Of a stretch of DNA of 64,000 nt, positions 8,058 to 16,444 are shown one piece after another (position 1 is the stretch's first letter; every line of letters begins with the position of its first letter). The DNA is from Bordetella parapertussis (GTDB taxonomy: Bacteria > Bacteroidota > Bacteroidia > Chitinophagales > Chitinophagaceae), in NCBI GenBank assembly GCA_943331005.2, contig CALQJX020000021.1, positions 1 through 64,000 of the forward strand, written 5' to 3'. The notes beneath the pieces are model-generated. The model saw only the letters and a program-made list of their open reading frames with translations. It searched no databases and was not told where the DNA came from. The translations under genes were made by a program, and so were the position numbers.

Positions 8058-9827
8058 ATGAAGAAGATCTACCAAATACTATTCGGTGTACTTTTTTCTG
8101 CACCGGTATTTGCGCAAACATATTGCACACCGGTATGCAGTAACCCCGCAGGTGGCTGCACATACGGCCCTGTAACGAGGATAGAAATCCCAAGTGCATC
8201 GGGTACATTCCTGGACACACTAAGCTGTACAGGATCAGGTTATGAAGACCGCACCGGACTGACGTGGATAACAGGCACTTTTACTGCCGGCAGTACCTAC
8301 ACTGTGACCCTTACAGGTCCTTATCCATCGCCAAAGAACAGCCAGATATGGATAGACTTTAATAACGATGGTGTATTTGCATCCAGTGAAAGTATAGGCG
8401 GTGTAAACTCATGGGGCTACACTACCAGTCCGACACTGACGATTCCATCTACTGCAGCTGCGGGCAGCCACAGGATGCGCTTTATATCGGAGTATGGCGG
8501 CACTATCTATTATCCTTCTATCAACCCTTGCATGGGCACAACATCTTACATGTTTGCCGACGGCAGGGATTATATGGTAACTATTGGCAGCGGCTCTTCT
8601 GCGGGCTGTACCGGTGCACCTACAGGCGGCACAGCTTCTTCTTCACTTAGCTACTCCTGCGGTCATAACCAGGTAACACTAACAGATGCAGGCGCAAGCA
8701 GCGGAACCGGTATCACCTACCAGTGGCAGAAGTCGGCTGATGGCGGTACTACCTGGACAAACATTTCAGGCGCTACCGGCACTTCGTGCTCTTTCCCTCA
8801 GGAAAACATGAATATGAAGTACAGGTGTGCTGTAACCTGCAGCAGTAGTTCTACCACGAACTCAACTACCGTATCGGTAAATGTGAACAGGATAAATGGT
8901 CATATCTCCTTCTCTTCTACAGCGCCAGATACAACATCGCTGAAAGTATGGCTGATCTATCATAATATATCGCTGGGTACACTGACTGCGATAGATTCTA
9001 CAGTAACATGCCTTGACTCTACAATGCCTTATTATGAGTTTAACGGTATGGCCAGCGGCTCTTATCTGGTAAAAGCAAAATCGCTTGACGTAACCAGTAC
9101 TACAACCGGCGCAAGCGGCTATGTACCAACCTATGGCGCATCGAGCGCAGCATGGAGTGGCGCTACTACTGTGAGCCACACAGGTACTTATGACTCGCTG
9201 CACATAAACATGATCTATGGCACAGTACCTACAGGTCCCGGCTTTGTAGGTGGCTACATATCTTCTGGTGCAGGCAAGGGCACTGCCGGTGATGTACCAG
9301 CTGCCAATATGCTGGTGTTCCTGCAGAATACTGCATCTAATGTGCTGACACAGACCTATACCAATGCTTCGGGCAACTACTCATTCAGCGGTATTGCTAC
9401 AGGTAACTATATAGTATATCCTGAAAAGATAGAATATGCAACTACTGCATCTGCAACAGTTTCTGTTTCCACTGCTGCTCCGTCTGTAACAGGTATCAAC
9501 TTTAAAGAATACACTACTTCTAAAACTATAAAACCTGTAAGTGTGACTAGCATTGCTACTACAGGCACTACTGACAGCTATGTAGCTACCTACCCTAACC
9601 CGGCCGGTAACGACCTGAACATTGTATGGGCACAAACCGAGCAGGGTACTGCAACGGTGATAGTGGCTGATATGATGGGCCGCACTGTATTGCAGACGGA
9701 AGTGGTAATGAATGAAGGCCAGGGTAAAACAACTATTGGTCTGAAAAACATTGCTGATGGTGTTTATACTATTAAAATAAAGGGTACTGAAACGAATTAT
9801 AGCGCCAGGTTGCTGGTGCAGCATTAA
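8058..9827 (+). CDS. Secreted T9SS cargo with GEVED domain and Ig-like and carboxypeptidase-regulatory-like modules
   Basis: A 589-residue exported protein of unknown specific role. Order of parts: signal peptide (MKKIYQILFGVLFSAPVFAQ); a Cys-rich start; a GEVED-type domain (about 40-180) with the calcium-loop-like WIDFNNDGVF; an Ig-like segment (about 190-275, WQKSADGGTTW); a Gly/Thr/Ser-rich module (277-484) with a TNASGNYSFSGI carboxypeptidase-regulatory-like strand pattern; and a type A T9SS sorting domain starting at YPNPAGNDL (about 513) and ending LLVQH. The 277-484 module is closely repeated in the secreted protein at 56371-58899. Expected fate is T9SS export to the surface or medium. 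It is monocistronic with a strong terminator. Confidence 0.85.
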   Translation: MKKIYQILFGVLFSAPVFAQTYCTPVCSNPAGGCTYGPVTRIEIPSASGTFLDTLSCTGSGYEDRTGLTWITGTFTAGSTYTVTLTGPYPSPKNSQIWIDFNNDGVFASSESIGGVNSWGYTTSPTLTIPSTAAAGSHRMRFISEYGGTIYYPSINPCMGTTSYMFADGRDYMVTIGSGSSAGCTGAPTGGTASSSLSYSCGHNQVTLTDAGASSGTGITYQWQKSADGGTTWTNISGATGTSCSFPQENMNMKYRCAVTCSSSSTTNSTTVSVNVNRINGHISFSSTAPDTTSLKVWLIYHNISLGTLTAIDSTVTCLDSTMPYYEFNGMASGSYLVKAKSLDVTSTTTGASGYVPTYGASSAAWSGATTVSHTGTYDSLHINMIYGTVPTGPGFVGGYISSGAGKGTAGDVPAANMLVFLQNTASNVLTQTYTNASGNYSFSGIATGNYIVYPEKIEYATTASATVSVSTAAPSVTGINFKEYTTSKTIKPVSVTSIATTGTTDSYVATYPNPAGNDLNIVWAQTEQGTATVIVADMMGRTVLQTEVVMNEGQGKTTIGLKNIADGVYTIKIKGTETNYSARLLVQH

Positions 9828-9846
9828 TCATACTTTTTTAGTTGAC

Positions 9847-9887
9847 AACGGAAGCCATTTCATAAACTGAAATGGCTTCCGTTTTTT
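9847..9887 (+). terminator. Rho-independent terminator
   Basis: A perfect 16-bp stem (9847-9862 with 9868-9883; arms begin AACGGAAG and end CTTCCGTT), a 5-base loop TAAAC, and a T-run immediately after. It ends the GEVED gene transcript. Confidence 0.9.
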
Positions 9888-10017
9888 ATGCCTGTTTGTT
9901 TTTGCCGGGTGCGCTATGGCATTACACATAACATTCTGTGTGTTATTTGGAAATTGCGCACTTTTTAGAAAAATATTTTTTGCGGCACTTTTATTGACAA
10001 TCAAAGAGTTGTGTAAT

Positions 10018-10035
10018 AATTTTTGCGCAAAAATT
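10018..10035. repeat. 18-bp perfect palindrome
   Basis: AATTTTTGCGCAAAAATT reads identically on both strands with no spacer. It is isolated in the long gap, not next to a gene start, so its role (operator, protein-binding site, or chance in A/T-rich DNA) is open. Confidence 0.7.
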
Positions 10036-10242
10036 GCTCATTTTTTTCTCGCGGGAAATTCAGCATACGTAACAAATGCGAACCGACGCAATGTATAAGT
10101 GCCGATAAAAAACTGACAGGTTGCATAGGGTTTATTGAACCCAATAATGCACAAATGCCGTGCCACCGGGCCATGACAGCACCATAATGGCAGCGAAAGA
10201 TATCCACATTTTTTATGGCAGATGTAGCATGCGGGGAGGAGG

Positions 10243-10284
10243 AGAAAGAGAAAGAGAAAGAGAAAGAGAAAGAGAAAGAGAAAG
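10243..10284 (+). repeat. Hexanucleotide tandem repeat (AGAAAG)7
   Basis: Seven uninterrupted AGAAAG units (42 bases), flanked by related imperfect purine sequence (GGAGGAGGAG before, AGGAAAAGGAAGAG after). The whole 60-base tract is purine-only on the plus strand. It is a candidate for slippage between strains. It lies in no gene. Confidence 0.95.
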
Positions 10285-10443
10285 AGGAAAAGGAAGAGAG
10301 CGGTGGGATGTAGACCCTGCCTGAAGGGTGACATGGGATGAGGTGTTTATTAATTATTGCTGTGAATTGGGCTAAACTTTGCTATTTACAATGTAATACT
10401 AATTGATAGGATTTTGATGGGTTTATAGGGCTCTGTAAAACAA

Positions 10444-10471
10444 AAAAGCTCCACATTTATGTGAAGCTTTT
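10444..10471 (-). terminator. Terminator of tRNA-Asp
   Basis: On the minus strand the arms AGCTTCACAT and ATGTGGAGCT (one G-T pair) are followed by TTTTTT. It begins a few bases past the tRNA 3' end. Confidence 0.8.
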
Positions 10472-10475
10472 CTTG

Positions 10476-10549
10476 CGGACCGGACGGGACTCGAACCCGC
10501 GACCTCCGCCGTGACAGGGCGGCATTCTAACCGACTGAACTACCGATCC
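10476..10549 (-). tRNA. tRNA-Asp (GTC)
   Basis: A 74-nucleotide cloverleaf read on the minus strand. The acceptor stem GGATCGG pairs with CCGGTCC (one T-G wobble), the D-arm contains the AGTCGGTTAGAA loop, the anticodon loop is CTGTCAC with anticodon GTC, and the T-arm contains GGTTCGAGTCC. The discriminator base is G. The 3' CCA is not encoded (CAA follows). It has its own promoter and terminator, so it is a single-gene unit. Confidence 0.95.
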
Positions 10550-10557
10550 TTTCAGTT

Positions 10558-10595
10558 GGGAGTGCAAATGTAGTAACGGTTTTCGGATTTTGAAA
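10558..10595 (-). promoter_or_regulatory. Promoter of tRNA-Asp
   Basis: Minus strand: TTTC at 10595-10592 (one base off TTTG), a 19-base spacer, TACATTTG at 10572-10565 (perfect -7), then CACTCCC at 10564-10558. The CACTCCC initial sequence is the same as in both promoters at the left end of the window. Confidence 0.75.
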
Positions 10596-10732
10596 CACTT
10601 TGCTGATATATTTTTACATTTTTTTACTTTTCATCTAAATCCACTCCTACAACTATGCCTGCAAAGCTGCTACGGGCGCAGTTTTCAGGCTTTTATTGCA
10701 CTAAAACATTTACCTTCATCGCACACAAAATA

Positions 10733-12289
10733 ATGCACCTCCTGATGTCTGTTTTTCGTCACATACAGCATATAGTTCATACCATACTGCTGCTATGCAC
10801 TATAGGGTGCAGCAATGCCCCTGAAGAGCTACCAAAATATGACCGCGATTTCTGCGCTCAGATACATTTTGACAAACAAGGAGGCCTTACAGATGAATTA
10901 AAGCCGCTACGCGACAGTATGAGCCGCAAAACGGGTATTTATGTGCTGGAAGAAGGTGAGGGTGCCATGATAGCCCGTGCGTGGCTGTGTGAGCATGCGG
11001 AACAAACGATAGATGTGCAATACTTCATCTTTGCGACCGACAATGTGGGGCTGATAGGTTGCGACTACCTGGTGCGGGCGGCAGACAGGGGTGTGAAAGT
11101 GCGTATACTGATAGACGACATACTGGTGAACGCACGTACAGAAGATATACTGACACTGGATGCGCACAAGAACATAGACATACGCATATACAATCCGGGC
11201 ATCAATCTGGGCAAGAATATTGCGGGCAAGCTTAAGAAACTCGCGACCGACTACAGAGACGCCAACCAGCGGATGCACAACAAAACATTTACGGTGGATA
11301 GCAAGGTGGTGATAACGGGTGGCCGCAACATAGCAGATGAGTATTTTGATTATGACCACGAATTCAACTTCCGGGACAGGGATGTGCTGCTGCTGGGCAA
11401 GATAACTGATACAGTGCAGCACTCGTTCAATGATTTCTGGAATAACAGCATAAGTGTACCTGTAACTAAGCTGGTGGCCGCACCAGGGGTAGATGTGGGC
11501 GCAGCAGACCGATTTAACAGATTGCACCAGTATGCCTGCAACCCGGCCAACTACTGGCCGCAGGTGCGGGAACGGGTGCGTAAAATACCGGAAGCATTCA
11601 GGGACATACAACGATCGGGGAAGCTGGTATGGACAGACAGCATCACCTTTGTATCTGACATACCAGGCAAGAACACTATCGGGGGAATGCACGGTGGCGG
11701 CAACACTACCGCTGCACTAACCGCACTGGTGAACAGTGCGACACGCAGTATAGATATACAGTCGCCCTACCTGGTGCTGACAAGGGAAGGTATAACACTG
11801 TTCAAAGATGCAGTGAAGCGGGGTGTGCGGGTGCGTATACTGACGAACAGTCTGGCATCGAACGACAATCTGCAATCGTTTGCAGGGTACCAGACCATTC
11901 GCAAAGAACTGCTGGAAGCGGGTATACATATCTATGAGTTCAGACCGGATGCAAAGGAGCGTTACCGGATAATGACGGGCGCACTGCAGCAGAAGATGAA
12001 CTACTCACCTATCTTCGGGCTGCATGCCAAAACAATGGTAATAGACGACCATATAACAGAGATAGGCACCTTTAATCTGGACCCAAGAAGCGCCAACCTG
12101 AACACAGAGTGCGTGACAATAATAAGATCTGCTGCAGTAGCCGCATCTGTTCTGCAGGGAATGGAAGAAGAACTGAAGCCGGAGAACGCATGGGAGACCA
12201 CCCTATCCTTTAACCCGGATGGCGAAGCCACTACCAGCAGGCGCCTGAAGACATGGCCACTGAAGGCACTGCCCAAGAACATACTTTAA
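10733..12289 (+). CDS. Phospholipase D-family protein (cardiolipin synthase-like), probable lipoprotein
   Basis: Two HKD half-sites mark the PLD superfamily: HNKTFTVD (about 182-189, followed by GGRN) and HAKTMVIDD (His at about 431, followed by GTFNLDPRS). The fold hydrolyses or transfers phosphodiesters, usually in phospholipids. The 518-residue protein starts with a hydrophobic segment ending CTIGCSN, a plausible though imperfect lipobox, which suggests attachment in the cell envelope. The ATG at 10733 is chosen because it begins this export signal; the open frame extends to 10655 without it. The substrate is not predictable: cardiolipin synthesis, lipid turnover or another phosphodiester. 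It is monocistronic. Confidence 0.85.
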   Translation: MHLLMSVFRHIQHIVHTILLLCTIGCSNAPEELPKYDRDFCAQIHFDKQGGLTDELKPLRDSMSRKTGIYVLEEGEGAMIARAWLCEHAEQTIDVQYFIFATDNVGLIGCDYLVRAADRGVKVRILIDDILVNARTEDILTLDAHKNIDIRIYNPGINLGKNIAGKLKKLATDYRDANQRMHNKTFTVDSKVVITGGRNIADEYFDYDHEFNFRDRDVLLLGKITDTVQHSFNDFWNNSISVPVTKLVAAPGVDVGAADRFNRLHQYACNPANYWPQVRERVRKIPEAFRDIQRSGKLVWTDSITFVSDIPGKNTIGGMHGGGNTTAALTALVNSATRSIDIQSPYLVLTREGITLFKDAVKRGVRVRILTNSLASNDNLQSFAGYQTIRKELLEAGIHIYEFRPDAKERYRIMTGALQQKMNYSPIFGLHAKTMVIDDHITEIGTFNLDPRSANLNTECVTIIRSAAVAASVLQGMEEELKPENAWETTLSFNPDGEATTSRRLKTWPLKALPKNIL

Positions 12290-12293
12290 TGCC

Positions 12294-12328
12294 GAAGGCC
12301 TTGCTACAATAAATGCGGCAAGGCCTTC
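12294..12328. terminator. Hairpin between convergent genes
   Basis: Arms GAAGGCCTTGC (12294-12304) and GCAAGGCCTTC (12318-12328), 11 bp perfect, 13-base loop. It lies between the PLD gene (+) and the barrel gene (-), with only short A/T-rich flanks, so it could serve both. Confidence 0.7.
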
Positions 12329-12351
12329 TGTAATAATAGCTACCGGAAGTA

Positions 12352-13551
12352 CTACCTGTTGAAAATGGTGCACCTCATCTGGAACTGTATGTAATCGCGA
12401 TCGATGTATTTGTCGCTGAGGTTGATGACACCATTGATGCCCTTGCGGTAAGAAACACCGGCACGTACCCGTTGCGTAAGTGCGTATTCTGTTTTGCCTA
12501 CAAAACCCACATCGAAGGTAGGTGCTACCTGCAGGTTGCCGCGATCGACCTCGGAAGTAGCAGGCCTGTTATCTATCAGCATTTTCTGGAAGTCGGGACC
12601 CAGACCTACGGACATACGCTTCATGATCTTGTAACCGATGCTGGGCGTTATCTGCGCATAGTAGAGGTTGTAAGAAACATCTTTCATTTTGGCAACGCCT
12701 GTAGGAGAAGTGGTAACAGGCGTTTTATCGGTATTGGTAACAGAGGTGGTCTTTGAAGCAGATGCAGGTTTGGCAGCAGTGGCTCCTGTACCGGCACCGG
12801 GCATAGAGGCATCGCCATAATCCATGTACATTGTCTGCTGTGTATTGTCGCTGGTAGCGAATGCTATATCGCTTTCCACATATACCTTGTCATTGATCAT
12901 TTTGCGCACAGTAGCACCAGCCATGTAGCCACTATTGCGATTGCCCTGACATACACCACCCATCACTATTACAGAGAGGTTCATTGGTTTTTTCATAGCA
13001 TGCACTTCCTGCCTGAAGGTGTGCAGGGGATGCTGATCTGCGATTTCTTTTTTGCGAGCCGGCAAAATGGTTTTTGCAGGGGTAGCTGCCGCAACAACCA
13101 CTTCGTTTTTAGGTTGTACCTTATCGGGGATAACGTTATTTAATTTTATGCCAAAAGCCGAAGCAACGGGTTGCTGTACCGGCCTGATGATGCTTTTAGT
13201 TTTCTTAGCCTGTTTCTGAGGCATTGCTGTAGCAGGCTGCGGTGTATAGGGAATCATGGCGATGGACTGCGCCACCACCTCGCGAGGCTGCCATTTGCCC
13301 ACATTTGCATAACCTGCATTAGCATTTCCGGTTGCGGGTATACCCATCTTCAGCAAAGAGGTAATACCCAATGCCAGCGCTACAGAAGCCGCCATACCAG
13401 CTGCGGGCATCCATAACCACATGAGCATACTGCGCTTTTTCGCACGGCCATCCATTTGCTCTGCAAGCCGATCCCAGCTATGGGGGTTGTAAGCAAAGTC
13501 GTTCTGCTCAAACTTCTGTCTGACCAGTTCGTCAAATTCTCTTGGCTTCAT
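12352..13551 (-). CDS. Membrane-anchored protein with predicted C-terminal beta-barrel, partner of the ECF sigma gene
   Basis: A 399-residue protein of unknown function, co-transcribed with and overlapping the sigma factor gene. Layout: a cytoplasmic N-terminus (about 1-40) with the REFDELVRQKFEQ and NPHSWDRLAEQM pattern common in Chitinophagaceae proteins encoded beside sigma factors; one membrane segment (about 45-67); a Lys/Pro/Ala-rich linker (about 80-180); and a C-terminal strand-rich part ending in FQMRCTIFNR, consistent with an outer-membrane-barrel-like domain. ATGs at 13560 and 13551 are both possible; 13551 gives the more usual MKPREFDEL start. A role as anti-sigma or signal transducer is inference from position and topology only; no classical anti-sigma motif is visible. 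Confidence 0.7.
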   Translation of the reverse strand: MKPREFDELVRQKFEQNDFAYNPHSWDRLAEQMDGRAKKRSMLMWLWMPAAGMAASVALALGITSLLKMGIPATGNANAGYANVGKWQPREVVAQSIAMIPYTPQPATAMPQKQAKKTKSIIRPVQQPVASAFGIKLNNVIPDKVQPKNEVVVAAATPAKTILPARKKEIADQHPLHTFRQEVHAMKKPMNLSVIVMGGVCQGNRNSGYMAGATVRKMINDKVYVESDIAFATSDNTQQTMYMDYGDASMPGAGTGATAAKPASASKTTSVTNTDKTPVTTSPTGVAKMKDVSYNLYYAQITPSIGYKIMKRMSVGLGPDFQKMLIDNRPATSEVDRGNLQVAPTFDVGFVGKTEYALTQRVRAGVSYRKGINGVINLSDKYIDRDYIQFQMRCTIFNR

Positions 13552-14113
13552 ACGTAACATTGTTTTGTTCTGTTTTCATGACCTTTTTCTGCAGCAGGTT
13601 TCTTGCCTGATGCAAATGCCAGTGCGAGGTCCCTTCGCTTATTTCCAGCTGTTCACTTATTTCTTTATGATTGAACCCATCAAAGACAAACAGGTTAAAA
13701 ACCGTGCGTGTCATTGTGGGTAGCGACTGTATCATTCTGACCATGTCATTGAATTCGACGCGTTCCATACCTGTGTTGGTTACAGAAAGATTGGTCTCTT
13801 CTGCGGGTATGGCGCGAACGTGCATTACCATTTCTTCTTTGAGCGCATGACTGCGGAGGTAGTCGAGGCAGGTATTGATAACAATACGCCTCATCCAACC
13901 TTCAAATGAACCAGCATTTTTAAAATTATCTACCTGCGTGAACACTTTAAGAAAACCATCATTGAGTAGTTGTTCCGCATCCTGCATATCCTTAGCGTAA
14001 CGGGCGCAAACCTTTAAAAATGCACTGTAATACATTTTGTAGAGGTGCTCCTGTACCGCCCGGCTTTTTTGCCGGCACCCTGCTATTATTTCCTGTTCAG
14101 AATATGCGGGCAT
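13532..14113 (-). CDS. RNA polymerase sigma factor, ECF type
   Basis: A 193-residue ECF sigma-70. Region 2 is at about 25-95 (AFLKVCARYAKDMQDAEQLLNDGFLKVF, then WMRRIVINTCLDYLR). Region 4 is at about 125-180 with the helix-turn-helix GFNHKEISEQLEISEGTSHWHLHQAR. There is no C-terminal extension beyond the usual ECF size. The last 20 bases of the gene overlap the start of the downstream barrel gene, so translation of the two is probably coupled. The 356-base region upstream (14114-14469) holds no other gene, only the lpxR terminator and A/T-rich sequence. The target regulon cannot be read from the sequence. Confidence 0.93.
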   Translation of the reverse strand: MPAYSEQEIIAGCRQKSRAVQEHLYKMYYSAFLKVCARYAKDMQDAEQLLNDGFLKVFTQVDNFKNAGSFEGWMRRIVINTCLDYLRSHALKEEMVMHVRAIPAEETNLSVTNTGMERVEFNDMVRMIQSLPTMTRTVFNLFVFDGFNHKEISEQLEISEGTSHWHLHQARNLLQKKVMKTEQNNVTYEAKRI

Positions 14114-14411
14114 AAGGTGGTCTTAGGTTTTACAATAGTAATTTACTTCTTTTAGATCATATCGTCCGTTTTTATTGGTGCATCCTCACACCTTTTTCAT
14201 TAGAGATGGTGGTTTACAGGGGCTGTTGGCCTTTGATTCATAGGTTTTGAATAATTCAACTAAAATATTTTATCCTCAAAATATGATCTGATATGAGCGA
14301 CGTTACTGCAATTGAAAAAGGGCCCTTTTTGCTATTGAAACTAACCACTCAACTATATAGACGCAAAACCATGCCAAAACCTTGGGTTCTGATGTATATT
14401 TTTTATTAAAA

Positions 14412-14440
14412 TAAAAAAAACAATACCCCTGAGGGTTATT
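14412..14440 (-). terminator. Terminator of the LpxR-like gene
   Basis: Minus strand: AATAACCC, loop, then GGGTATT with a one-base bulge, followed by eight Ts (14420-14413). It lies 30 bases past the stop of the LpxR-like gene. Confidence 0.65.
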
Positions 14441-14469
14441 TGCGACAGAAGAAAGCAGACTAAAAGGAA

Positions 14470-15429
14470 TCAGAAACCGACCACGAACTGCACACCACCA
14501 AACCGATGGCTCTCGCCGGTGGAAAACTCCTTTGACAATGTGGCCACAAAATATTCGAGATAGACACTACGCCACGCCAGCACAAAGCCATAGCGGTTGC
14601 GCAAAACAGGGCGGACAACATGAGTCTCTGTTACGACATAGGGTGAATACCGGTTGAACACCCCACCCTGCAAAGTGGCATCGTAGCCAGGCAGGTAAAT
14701 GCCAGGGTGCTCGTAAATGAATAGCTGAGGCATCCCTTTACGGCGGCGCTCATCGGTAAAGGGAGACAGGAAATAACCCACCATAATAGTACCATCTACC
14801 CCTACCCCGCAATTGAGCGAACCCAGATTGACATTGGCGCCACCGGAAACAGAAAGGAAACGACCGGCACGCAGCACTTCTTTCTCGTAGGCTGCATTGT
14901 AGTTGATCGCCACATCGTTGCGGATCTGATGGAGCCAACCATGTGGCGCATAATTGCCCAGAAACTTATGAACGGACATCTGTATATCTCCGGCAAAGGC
15001 AGCACTGCCGATAACACCCGCATTAACGGAAGTATAGAAACGCTGACGATTGACGGTATCTATGGCAAGAGCGAAAGTTTTGAGCAGGGTGACGCCGGCA
15101 TAAGGACGATCGCCATAAAGGATACTATTTTCACTTACACTATTGGGCGTATACCCATTGTGCTGAATACCGACCCCATAGCGGGTATAGCTAAAAGGAG
15201 GCGTATAAAGCAACTTGTTGGTAATGAGTCTTCTGAAAGCAGGTGAAACCACTTCTATATCAAGCCCCTGTGTGTAATACCGATCTGAAGCGGTGAAGAA
15301 ATCGTTTTCGTAACTAACCCTTGCATAGCCGCCAACTGCTATATTTTTGTAGGCAGGGGCTGTATTTACAGCCTGTGCGTTGCAACAAAAGGGCAGTAAC
15401 AGCAAGATAAATAGTTGTTTCAATTTCAT
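14470..15429 (-). CDS. LpxR-family lipid A deacylase (DUF2219), outer membrane
   Basis: LpxR is an outer-membrane beta-barrel that removes the 3'-acyloxyacyl chain from lipid A. The 319-residue protein has a signal peptide (MKLKQLFILLLLPFCCNAQ), then the family signatures ENDFFTASDRYYTQGL (about 41-56), YGDRPYAGVTLL (about 104-115) and a conserved His in WLHQIRND (about 165-172). It ends in a barrel-like strand finishing in F. The Asn-Asp and His residues correspond to those reported as catalytic in Salmonella LpxR. The activity is inferred by homology; Bacteroidota lipid A differs from that of enterics, so the exact bond cut is uncertain. It is divergent from the sugar kinase gene. Confidence 0.85.
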   Translation of the reverse strand: MKLKQLFILLLLPFCCNAQAVNTAPAYKNIAVGGYARVSYENDFFTASDRYYTQGLDIEVVSPAFRRLITNKLLYTPPFSYTRYGVGIQHNGYTPNSVSENSILYGDRPYAGVTLLKTFALAIDTVNRQRFYTSVNAGVIGSAAFAGDIQMSVHKFLGNYAPHGWLHQIRNDVAINYNAAYEKEVLRAGRFLSVSGGANVNLGSLNCGVGVDGTIMVGYFLSPFTDERRRKGMPQLFIYEHPGIYLPGYDATLQGGVFNRYSPYVVTETHVVRPVLRNRYGFVLAWRSVYLEYFVATLSKEFSTGESHRFGGVQFVVGF

Positions 15430-15568
15430 GAGGAGTAGCGTGTATTAAATATACAAAAAGGGAACAAGACATTTGCATGGGTCATGTGCTTATCATTTGT
15501 TTTAAGGATAACATATGCATTAGGATTTTTCTTAAATAAAATGCATATTTGTGACTTAATACTATCCT

Positions 15569-16420
15569 ATGCCTTCCATCCTCGTAGCCGAAAGCGGATC
15601 GACCAAGACCGACTGGTGCCTGCTGAAAAAAGGCAGCAAGCCTGCCCACTTCAAAACACAGGGCATAAACCCCTACATACAGAACAGCGAAGCTATAACA
15701 GCCATGCTGCAGTCAGAACTGCCGGTAACAGAACTGAAGAAAGCGCCTGATGCTATTTTCTACTACGGAGCAGGAGCAAGTGCTGCAGACAAGCAGAAAC
15801 AGCTGCAGCAAGTGTTGCAAAAACACTTCGGGGTGAAGAAGGTAAAAGTGCAGGGTGACCTGCTGGCTGCAGCTCAGTCTTTGTGCGGCACAAACAAGGG
15901 GATAGTATCTATACTTGGAACAGGCAGCGCATCGTGTTACTATAACGGCAGCAAAATAGCAGACCGTATGCCATCGCTGGGCTATCTGGCAGGCGATGAA
16001 GGCAGCGGCAATTACATAGGAAAACGAATACTGCAGTACTATGCTTACGGCACTTTTGATGCTGAACTAAAAACAGGTTTTGAGCTACGCTTCGGTAAGG
16101 ATATCAATGCTATTATCAGTGAATTATACAGTGCTCCTTACCCTAACCGTTATCTTGCATCTTTCGTGCCTTTTATAGCTGATATGCGCGGGCACTACAT
16201 GGCAGAGAACATCATAGAAGACTGTATCAATGATTTCTTTCACCACAACATACTGAAGTACAGACAGAGCTGGAACCTGCCACTCTACTTTACCGGATCT
16301 GTGGCATTTGCCTTTAAAGATGTGATAGAGCACCTATGCGACCAGTATGAACTGGAGCTAGGCAAGGTTGTACAGAGCCCCATGGAGGGTCTGATAAAGT
16401 TTTACAAAACTATGCTGTAA
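15569..16420 (+). CDS. BadF/BadG/BcrA/BcrD-family ATPase, probable N-acetylglucosamine-type sugar kinase
   Basis: A 283-residue ASKHA-fold kinase. The phosphate-binding motif VAESGSTKTDW is at the N-terminus, GILGTGSAS-like VSILGTGSASC lies at about 112-122, and LGYLAGDEGSGNYIGK at about 135-150. These match the Bacteroidota N-acetylglucosamine/muramic acid kinase-like branch of the BadF family, which lacks the iron-sulphur ligands of benzoyl-CoA reductase activators. The likely role is phosphorylation of an amino sugar during cell-wall recycling; the exact substrate is unknown. The ATG at 15569 is immediately before the conserved first strand. It is convergent with the TamB gene, 24 bases apart, with no terminator hairpin seen. 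Confidence 0.85.
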   Translation: MPSILVAESGSTKTDWCLLKKGSKPAHFKTQGINPYIQNSEAITAMLQSELPVTELKKAPDAIFYYGAGASAADKQKQLQQVLQKHFGVKKVKVQGDLLAAAQSLCGTNKGIVSILGTGSASCYYNGSKIADRMPSLGYLAGDEGSGNYIGKRILQYYAYGTFDAELKTGFELRFGKDINAIISELYSAPYPNRYLASFVPFIADMRGHYMAENIIEDCINDFFHHNILKYRQSWNLPLYFTGSVAFAFKDVIEHLCDQYELELGKVVQSPMEGLIKFYKTML

Positions 16421-16444
16421 TGGCTGCCCGTAAATTTCAATAAT

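Larger units (their letters stand above)
9888..10443. other. Long non-coding gap with a palindrome and a microsatellite
   Basis: Around 550 bases without a credible gene. It holds an 18-base perfect palindrome (10018-10035), a small GGGTT/AACCC hairpin (10128-10142) and a hexanucleotide repeat (10243-10284). Reading frames across the hexamer give only alternating Leu-Phe or Glu/Lys/Arg-rich strings and are not believable proteins. Confidence 0.6.

Noticed and set aside
10200..10208. ATATCCACA as a DnaA box (also at 25282-25290) and a possible replication origin
   Set aside because: Single isolated one-mismatch sites without a cluster, AT-rich unwinding region or dnaA/dnaN nearby; expected by chance.
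10038..10334. Minus-strand open frame with a long Leu-Phe repeat
   Set aside because: The repeat is only the AGAAAG microsatellite translated; there is no start context or family-like sequence on either side.
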